Of a DNA stretch of 64,000 nucleotides, positions 60,001 through 64,000 are shown piece after piece. The stretch is from contig CM037474.1 in the NCBI GenBank assembly GCA_021014325.1, positions 7,543,130-7,607,129 on the forward strand, written 5' to 3'. The stretch's first letter is position 1. Each line of letters begins with the position of its first letter. A program made the position numbers and the translations under genes. The notes below the pieces were generated by a model. That model ran no database searches. It saw only the letters and a list, made by a program, of their open reading frames with translations, and had not been told where the DNA came from. The DNA comes from Plazaster borealis. Its lineage: Eukaryota; Echinodermata; Asteroidea; Forcipulatida; Labidiasteridae.

Positions 60001-60748
60001 GTTTGTTTCTACATACACGGCAAGGGTGTGGCACATGGTAGTTTGTTTCTACATACACGGCAAGGGTGTGGCACATGGTAGTTTGTTTCTACATACACGG
60101 CAAGGGTGTGGCACATGGTAGTTTGTTTCTACATACACGGCAAGGGTGTGGCACATAGCAGTTTGTTTCTACATACACAGCAAGGGTGTGGCACATGGCA
60201 GTTTGTTTCTACATACACGGCAAGGGTGTGGCACATGATAATATTCGCAAGTAGTTACTTGAACCACCACCCTCTCCAGTCATAAAAGGACTGTATAACT
60301 CTGGTAACTTGTTTCTTCAAGTTCTAACCAATATTTTTCTGCACTAATTACTTTTTATTTATATTTTGTTTTTGCTGATCAGCTTTATAGATAAGGGTAG
60401 GTAAGTGAAATTTCCCCAGCTGTCATATACATCTCCTTCTTCAAAGGGTAGTTGAGTTTCTGAACAATTTCAGCCAAAGGAATTTCAGCAACTTGTTTCT
60501 CCATTCCATCCATTCCATCCATTTCCATGCATTTGCTATGCCTTAAACTACATTTTTATCAAGTTCTTGGCCCAAACCTCAAAAAAACTAATTCCACAGT
60601 TCATACTCACTATACATGAAATCAGTTACTATCCTGTCGTCAGAGCCTTCTTTGATTTCTTGCTTCTTCTGATGTTCAACCCACTGGAACATGGAGACTT
60701 CTCTCCTGAGTTTGACAACTGGAACATGCACATCGAACAGTACATCAA
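40286..60748 (-). CDS. TMEM43: TMEM43 (LUMA), 3' seven exons of a partial gene
   Basis: Inner nuclear membrane protein family; the vertebrate protein has about 400 residues, interacts with lamins and emerin, and is linked to arrhythmogenic cardiomyopathy. Exons in order of transcription: 60748-60611, 59530-59461, 55480-55291, 47881-47804, 43322-43221, 41565-41448, 40497-40286. Every junction has GT-AG ends and consistent phase, giving about 301 residues that correspond to roughly vertebrate residue 100 to the end. Matches run in family order: VHVPVVKLRREVSMFQWVE, KEWKPF, VGDVRVTYSYAGVSG, VSVIAKQSGNQL, LTWTLRVGGWLMMLIGLNFM, ILYTL-VDWFP and AGWLWYRP. The C-terminal membrane segments are retained. 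The N-terminal exons with the first membrane segment are beyond 64000. Introns are enlarged by a DIRS element, a Helitron-like element and LINE pieces. No disruption in the exons. Confidence 0.93.
40717..41094 (+). repeat. Dispersed 390-bp repeat, copy 2
   Basis: CCTTTAAAGGCACTGAGCAC … ACGATACCTTTAAAGG. Intact copy in the last TMEM43 intron; the ends TTTAAAGG are inverted. Gives the reference for the split copy at 50.8/54.8 kb. Confidence 0.92.
41448..41565 (-). CDS. TMEM43: TMEM43 exon with membrane segment
   Basis: 118 bp, acceptor TTAAAG, donor CGTTAG|GTGAGT. Encodes EMIEDELHASSTLTWTLRV then the hydrophobic GGWLMMLIGLNFMTNILYTL. The last base pairs with TT of the next exon to give Val. 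Confidence 0.93.
41566..42415. other. TMEM43 intron sequence
   Basis: AT-rich; contains an immediate direct duplication (TTTGTTTTGTTCACCACACA) at 41888-41935. No exon seen. Confidence 0.5.
42420..42860. repeat. Degenerate repeats of GAGCGCTCAAAATAATTT type
   Basis: More than fifteen diverged copies of a unit of about 22 bp alternating (T/G)AGCGCTCAAAAT(A/C)ATTT, with inverse-like forms (AAATAATTTCAAGCG). Intronic. Confidence 0.75.
43221..43322 (-). CDS. TMEM43: TMEM43 exon
   Basis: 102 bp, acceptor TTTTCCAG, donor CACAA|GTAAAT. Encodes VSVIAKQSGNQLTKYKTDTG then ESLELVHFGEKTAQ. In phase at both ends. Confidence 0.92.
43900..45325 (+). pseudogene. DIRS ORF1 (Gag-like) remnant
   Basis: Broken frames include LPAGIKTVFKQANSSLVVED and RLRLAHQSVLRVALWKLKRQ. 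A 130-bp block (GGAAAAGTTTTTCAAC…GACAGACTGAGACTGGCTCA) occurs twice, at about 44695-44822 and 45155-45283. About 100 bp of unrelated sequence near 45050-45145 precedes the second copy. Assignment to ORF1 is by position and by style. Confidence 0.6.
45330..45920 (+). pseudogene. DIRS reverse transcriptase/RNase H remnant
   Basis: Only the C-terminal tail survives: NWKQIAGYAFLPFSLLSNCL and EVVIAPIWRTQVWYPRLLEL, typical of the RNase H end of DIRS pol. The reverse transcriptase core expected upstream is missing; the space is about 300 bp where more than 1 kb is needed, so it is deleted. Confidence 0.7.
45921..46875 (+). pseudogene. DIRS tyrosine recombinase, frameshifted
   Basis: First frame (to about 46275): WENWTRWCLQRQVDPV, LLEFLQELLDKRLLYRTVNV and YRSAISSAHALVEG. 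After a one-base shift near 46280: NVATLLNFIKSMPDN, MLMALVTASRCSSI (catalytic Arg), VHSTRSVSTSA (His-x-x-Arg), a premature TAG at 46790 in place of Trp, then NTFANYRRQ (catalytic Tyr candidate). The R…HxxR…Y order is retained. It would cut and rejoin the circular intermediate during integration. Confidence 0.85.
47324..47803. other. TMEM43 intron, unique sequence
   Basis: AT-rich, no exon or repeat supported. Confidence 0.45.
47804..47881 (-). CDS. TMEM43: TMEM43 exon (too short for ORF scans)
   Basis: 78 bp, acceptor AATTTTAG, donor GATACA|GTAAGT. Encodes VGDVRVTYSYAGVSGDKDS followed by TLGDPDT, nearly the family signature VGDxRVSFSYAG. Found by translating the minus strand directly. Confidence 0.93.
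47882..49200. other. TMEM43 intron
   Basis: Contains an (AAAT)n microsatellite at 48008-48041 and a G-run at 48274-48288. No supported coding sequence. Confidence 0.5.
49205..49365 (-). repeat. tRNA-derived SINE-like element with tail
   Basis: Reverse complement has a D-arm/A-box-like TCAGTGGTCTAGTGGTAAGA and an excellent B box (GGTTCGAACCC). Its other end (ACACCGATGTGTATTAAGCA…) is the same tail that forms the hairpin at 12.1 kb. Confidence 0.75.
49370..50796. other. TMEM43 intron
   Basis: No supported exon. An AT-rich part at 50020-50205 with TTTTAATTTTGTTGTAACAG and later AATAAA resembles a retroposed 3' end but cannot be assigned. Confidence 0.35.
50928..54631 (+). mobile_element. 3.7-kb Helitron-like insertion
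   Basis: The intact copies of the host repeat serve as an empty site: GAGGTAA|TTTCTCAC there, GAGGTAG|insert|TTTCTCAC here. The right end has the perfect palindrome GCATTTGTGCACAAATGC, the spacer AATCATGT, then CTAG|T, as in Helitrons. A second such end is at 53503-53537 (…AATGTCACGTGTCTAG|T), so at least two elements are fused in tandem. The left end is TTAGCTGTTTCGTAGCG…CGAAACAGCT, itself a hairpin. No helicase ORF. Rich in TGACGTCA. Confidence 0.7.
51050..54480. repeat. Three large diverged repeats with TGACGTCA palindromes
   Basis: Units starting near 51070, 51855 and 53560 share CATTGAAATAACGCACAATT, AAAGAGCAATTGCAATGAAAC, ACCTGTCACGTGA, TCAGCCACAAGAGACCGTAG and GCGCCCTCTAG. Each contains several ATGATGACGTCATCA-type sites, many of which match the CRE/ATF core. 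Function unknown. Confidence 0.8.
54864..55290. other. TMEM43 intron
   Basis: AT-rich, no feature beyond the flanking exon's donor. Confidence 0.5.
55291..55480 (-). CDS. TMEM43: TMEM43 exon
   Basis: 190 bp, acceptor TTCTGTAG, donor CCTAAG|GTGAGT. Encodes EMTVSPMTFVAIHTYIGNYM … KFYQTDNPFRPK, matching the family's loop before the VGDVRV motif. Confidence 0.9.
55932..56612 (+). pseudogene. CR1/jockey-type LINE, C-terminal fragment
   Basis: Broken frames contain FGLDFSWDKYI, SIIQPVTEYCCHTWAGAPA, LLESIQRRIVNLVG, VASLSLFYRYCNGWCS and FPHTAFLWNSLPVSC, the standard order at the C-terminus of these ORF2 proteins. The frame changes at least once, near 56250. Confidence 0.8.
56700..57190 (-). pseudogene. 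LINE reverse transcriptase fragment, inverted
   Basis: Minus-strand frames include INDLPDCISED, ARLFANDSG (FADD box damaged to FAND), AIYRVINKVDDATQLQQDLN and WLMEFHPKKCQLLNLSPVQF. Two overlapping frames show a frameshift near 56890. The orientation is opposite to both neighbouring LINE pieces. Confidence 0.8.
57190..57800 (+). pseudogene. LINE ORF2 mid-fragment (linker to RT start)
   Basis: Frames include SIFKVVNSLLTNKTTALP, FAIFFSDRISDI, CSLDFIPTSLLKE, LVNASFLYGSFPTELKRAL and PSLDKEQLDNYR, the region from the endonuclease-RT linker into the RT domain. Several frameshifts; ends abruptly near 57800. Confidence 0.8.
57801..59460. other. TMEM43 intron
   Basis: No supported exon. Some CpG-containing stretches (58230-58260, 58520-58600) and otherwise AT-rich. 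Confidence 0.4.
59461..59530 (-). CDS. TMEM43: TMEM43 exon
   Basis: 70 bp, acceptor CCTTAAG, donor CCAAA|GTGAGT. Encodes KEWKPFLVDSNTFNNPTNHQ and an NP-K joined to EMTV of the next exon. Confidence 0.88.
59692..59953. repeat. 130-bp tandem duplication of a MITE end
   Basis: Two near-identical copies, each with GGGCCCAATTTCATAAAGCT and TGCTAAGCAAAAATTAGC, related to the ends of the MITE at 5995-6240. Confidence 0.93.
59953..60236. repeat. 40-bp minisatellite, seven copies
   Basis: Unit GTTTGTTTCTACATACACGG then CAAGGGTGTGGCACATGGTA; copies begin at 59961, 60001, 60041, 60081, 60121, 60161 and 60201 with few changes. Confidence 0.97.
60611..60748 (-). CDS. TMEM43: TMEM43 exon (first in window)
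   Basis: 138 bp, acceptor CCTCTAG, donor TATA|GTGAGT. Encodes VLFDVHVPVVKLRREVSMFQ then WVEHQKKQEIKEGSDD, the most conserved lumenal core. The plus-strand frame here is a shadow. Confidence 0.92.
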
Positions 60749-62220
60749 CTAGAGGCTGTCACAATAGGCAATAAACAATTTTTAAATTCAATAAGGGAAT
60801 CAAAGTGTTTGAAGACATTTTAAACTAGTTTTTTAAACATGCTGAGGCCTAGTTCTTGATAATTTTACCAAAACAAAGTCGAGGTAAAATTATTAAGAAC
60901 CATAGGCCATACAGTGTAAATGAAAAGATGCCCGGAAAATGAGTTTCGTTCGGACCCCCGTGGGTCTAAGAGAACTCTGCGGTTTGTAACAGGGTAATTG
61001 CTGGAGATTAAGATTCCGAAAGTTCTCCACAAAAACGCCAGTCAAATTTGAGTATTTAGCGACCAAACATTGCACTGTTGGGCGCATGGCCTTTTTAAAA
61101 AGCTTTGTCACGTCCCCGCCCTTTGTCACAAGAAATTCTGGACTCACAGTTTGTGAGCAGACCTATTTTTCCACATTTTTCGAAGTTTTTCAACAAAAGT
61201 ATCACTTCAGACAGAAGATAAGATCTAGCAGAACGCTACTAAGAACTTACCCTCTGGACATAAATTCTCTTAAAACAGCATATTTCACAACAAGTGGTGA
61301 AAATTGTGGTTGAATGACAAAGATTGCGCGGTTTTCATATTTTGTGGCCAAACTATTCTGCGCAAATTTTAAAATTATGCAAGGAAAACAAGTTTGTAAA
61401 AAAATGGCACACCACGCGAATTTTAAAAATTGCCATGCGCCCAACATATGTGCTTCTATGCATGTGTTAAGCACTGAGTAGCTCCTCGCTCGCGCTTAAG
61501 TTTCAAACTATTGCACGTAAGTTCCAAACTTGAGCGAGCCAAATATACAACATATCAACTTAAATTGGGCCGTGAAATTTGCGCACTCTGCACAATCATC
61601 TGATAGCACCCTCTTTTGACTGAAAAAGGTCAGGTTATGTTTAATCACTTCTAACTGTGTTTATATTGCACATTTAAACATGGCCACGTGATCTCCTCTC
61701 GACCAATCATAATGGATAAACTGTCCCAGGTATTTATGAATGTAGGTTGAAGGGCATATTGCATGTATTGGGAGAAAATAGTATTTGTACTACATCTTCT
61801 ACCCTTCAAATTCTTAGAATCAAATAACATTATGAACATGTACTCTGAAAAGATATAATTACTTTATTCAAAGCCAACAATGTTTCTTAATGAATAATGT
61901 ACAATATCTTCATGTAAAGTTACAAAGTGCAAGTCTCAGAATCTCCCAAACATGCCAATTTTGTTTGCAGTGGTACTTTATTGTGCAAGACTGCAAGGTG
62001 CAAAGCCAGCTGCAATGTGTCAAAACTCTACAGGCTATTAAATGTCTTTTCTAAGGATACTTTAATGTATAGTTGAATCACATTTTAAAAATGATTGATA
62101 CCACCCTTCAAGTAGTATTACTTTCCTGTGGAATGAATAGCCCCCCTCAACAAATAATAATAATAATAAAACATAATTTATTTGTTATTGCCCTAAAAAT
62201 AGAGGGTCTTGTCTGAATCT
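60749..62220. other. TMEM43 upstream intron
   Basis: No exon of the gene could be identified; the missing N-terminal coding exons must lie further right. A short inverse pair (TTCTTGATAATTTTACC … GGTAAAATTATTAAGAA) is at about 60851-60899. Confidence 0.4.
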
Positions 62221-62231
62221 GAAGTTGATGC

Positions 62232-63130
62232 AATTATCCTAATTAAAGGCATTGTTTTATGCAAGTCAAGACAGAAAGTTAAGAAACAACCGTGCCTTTG
62301 TTCTCATTTTACAGGTATGTTTGACAACTTTTTGACTTGATACTATAATTGTTTACCAGTAGATTGCTTACATTGTAATTAGACTAATGATGCCTAATAT
62401 TAAAAAGAATTATACTGTGTAAATAGGACTGTACAAATATCAATACAGGTTTAGGTAATTTACAAATTTGTTTATCAACTAAAACCTTGATTTATGAATA
62501 GATGTAAGGAAAGTTCTCATGCTTTGGTTATATTTTACTGGTTTGTGCAGTAATACTAAGAGTATTGGAAAAGAGAAGGTATTTTAGCTTTAACCAATTA
62601 TAGTATTTTCATTGAACATAAATTACTGTCAGAAGATGTATTGTCTTTTTTTTTTGTACGGAGAGAAAATTTATATTAGAGACAAATGAAAGAGTTCTCA
62701 ATTAGTTGGTTTATGTTACTGAGATGGATATTTTACTTTTGAAGATTTAGGGTTTAGATCAAATGGTAAACTGAGGAATATTATGTAGATCAGTAAGTAA
62801 TCCGTGAAATAGAATTTAGAATTAAAAGTTATGTTTCTCCTTGCTATCATCAGTGGTTTGTTATACTGATGCAGAAGTTTGATTTAAATTGTTTTGAGCC
62901 CTTATGAAAAAAAATCACTGTCTGCCGTTAAGTAGGAATAAACCTAACACATGACTTACCATGATGATGTGAGAATCATGTGTGAAAAACACTAGTGGCT
63001 TCTCCTAAAATTATGGTTTTGTTTGTATTAACTGTTGTGTTGATAAATCTTAATTAAAGGCATTGTTTCATGCAAGTCAAGACAGAAACTTAAGCAACAA
63101 CTGTGCCTTCAATCTCATTATACAGATTTG
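62232..63130. repeat. Pair of direct repeats, about 85 bp
   Basis: CTAATTAAAGGCATTGTTTT…GCAAGTCAAGACAGAAAGTTAAG…CTCATTTTACAG at 62238-62325 recurs at 63050-63127, about 815 bp apart. Confidence 0.85.
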
Positions 63131-63196
63131 TCACCTTGAGACTCTGGTTACATTATTATTGGCCTGTATCCACCTGAATGACCAAAGAACAAACAT

Positions 63197-63682
63197 GTAC
63201 CAGAATTTTTGAAATATAAGCTGCCCGCAATATGAGCCGCAGCACCAAAAAAATCTTTTTCAGACGTCGGTGTATAAGATGCACTCAATATATAAGCTGC
63301 ACCAAAAAGTGCCAAATTGTTATATCACCTGCAAAGAAGACGCTCATTTTCGGATTTTCGTGACCTCTCTTTGCATAACTCATCTTTAAACATATTTCAA
63401 AGTTTTAGATTTGAGTTGTTTAGAAAACAAATGACTTTCTGGACTTAGTTTAAGTCATACCTTCATGGACAGAAAAATACTTCCATTCCAATATTATTTC
63501 ATATCCAATTATATATAAAAAAAACAGTTTTCCAGTTTAATTTAGTCAAATATTGCTAAAGCTGACTTTCCCAATCGCTGTTTACATTATAAGCTGCCCA
63601 GAATATAAGCCACAGAGCTCGCTGTCCGCATGATGAAATCAATTCATAAGCTGCAGCTAATGTTCTGAAAATTACGGTACAA
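63197..63682. mobile_element. MITE-like element with ATAAGCTGC repeats
   Basis: Imperfect inverse ends (TGTACCAGAATTTTTGAAATA and the inverse of …TGTTCTGAAAATTACGGTACA), with repeated TATAAGCTGC/TATAAGCCGC motifs next to each end. No ORF. Confidence 0.55.
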
Positions 63683-64000
63683 ACTGTTCCATGTACATGT
63701 ACATGCGTAGCCATTATTGCTACATGATGTACATAGCAATACATATTCAGTATTTATTGTCTTGCAAGTAGAACCCCAATAAACTGTATAATGTTGGATA
63801 GACTACATCATTCTTTGTAATGTGGTATATATTTTGCCATGTTTCCCATCTCATATCACTAGTAGTAGTTTAAAGTAAAGACACTAACATACTGTTCATA
63901 TCAAGGTTTTTCCGTAGGCGTTTAGAGCATTTGTGTGTTCTACAGGAAATCTTGTAGTTAGGCAGATATGAACTAACCTTTGAAAAAACAAAAACACAAC

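Noticed and set aside
60400..60540. Possible extra TMEM43 exon on the minus strand (frame with EKQVAEIPLAEIVQKL)
   Set aside because: No donor or acceptor fits, and the flanking exons already join in phase without it. It may be a fragment of something else.
60567..60752. 61-codon frame on the plus strand
   Set aside because: Shadow of the minus-strand TMEM43 exon 60611-60748.
62960..63005. Exon-like minus-strand segment with a strong donor (ATCATG|GTAAGT)
   Set aside because: 46 bp long, its content does not match TMEM43 and no partner exon was found.

Overview
This is a eukaryotic, intron-containing, low-gene-density window. The presence of a TMEM43 orthologue, tRNA-derived SINE-like repeats, and Harbinger, CACTA-like, hAT-like, Helitron-like, DIRS and CR1-like transposons points to a marine invertebrate deuterostome. 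Several dispersed repeats look like families I associate with echinoderms, most likely a sea star. That placement is inference from memory, not a search.

Only a few host genes can be supported. At the left edge (56-1077, +) are two exons of a proline-rich protein with two WH2-like actin-binding motifs. In the middle (28705-34867, +) is a complete-looking three-exon coding region for a 218-residue charged, helical protein that I do not recognise. On the right (40286-60748, -) are the last seven exons of TMEM43 (LUMA), an inner nuclear membrane protein; its 5' exons lie beyond the window. The last two genes converge on a gene-free interval at 34.9-40.3 kb.

The most striking region is 2591-19970. 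Two blocks rich in ACGTTGG-type repeats face each other as inverted termini, with matching outer ends (ATCCCAGCTAACATG...) and a near-perfect 9-bp direct repeat outside them (ACTCCTACC / GCTCCTACC). Between them are a broken Harbinger-type transposase (-), a long satellite of about 64-bp units, and a two-exon Myb/SANT-like gene with a glutamine-rich tail (+). The two genes diverge from the satellite. The satellite is itself split by a 5.8-kb CACTG...CAGTG element with subterminal repeats and at least one captured exon. The transposase is split by a 246-bp MITE with a clean ATC target duplication. I read this as one giant (about 17.4 kb) composite DNA transposon with nested insertions.

From 20 to 28.5 kb the sequence is a mosaic of small terminal-inverted-repeat elements (a hAT-like one with an 8-bp target duplication and others) and a CR1-like LINE tail. 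The introns of the two right-hand genes are filled with further elements: a Helitron-like element (29436-31136), a DIRS-type tyrosine-recombinase retroelement with inverted termini and an internal complementary region (43646-47323), a 3.7-kb Helitron-like insertion that splits an older repeat (50928-54631), scrambled LINE pieces (55.9-57.8 kb) and minisatellites (59.7-60.2 kb). No CRISPR array, rRNA gene or confident functional tRNA gene was seen.
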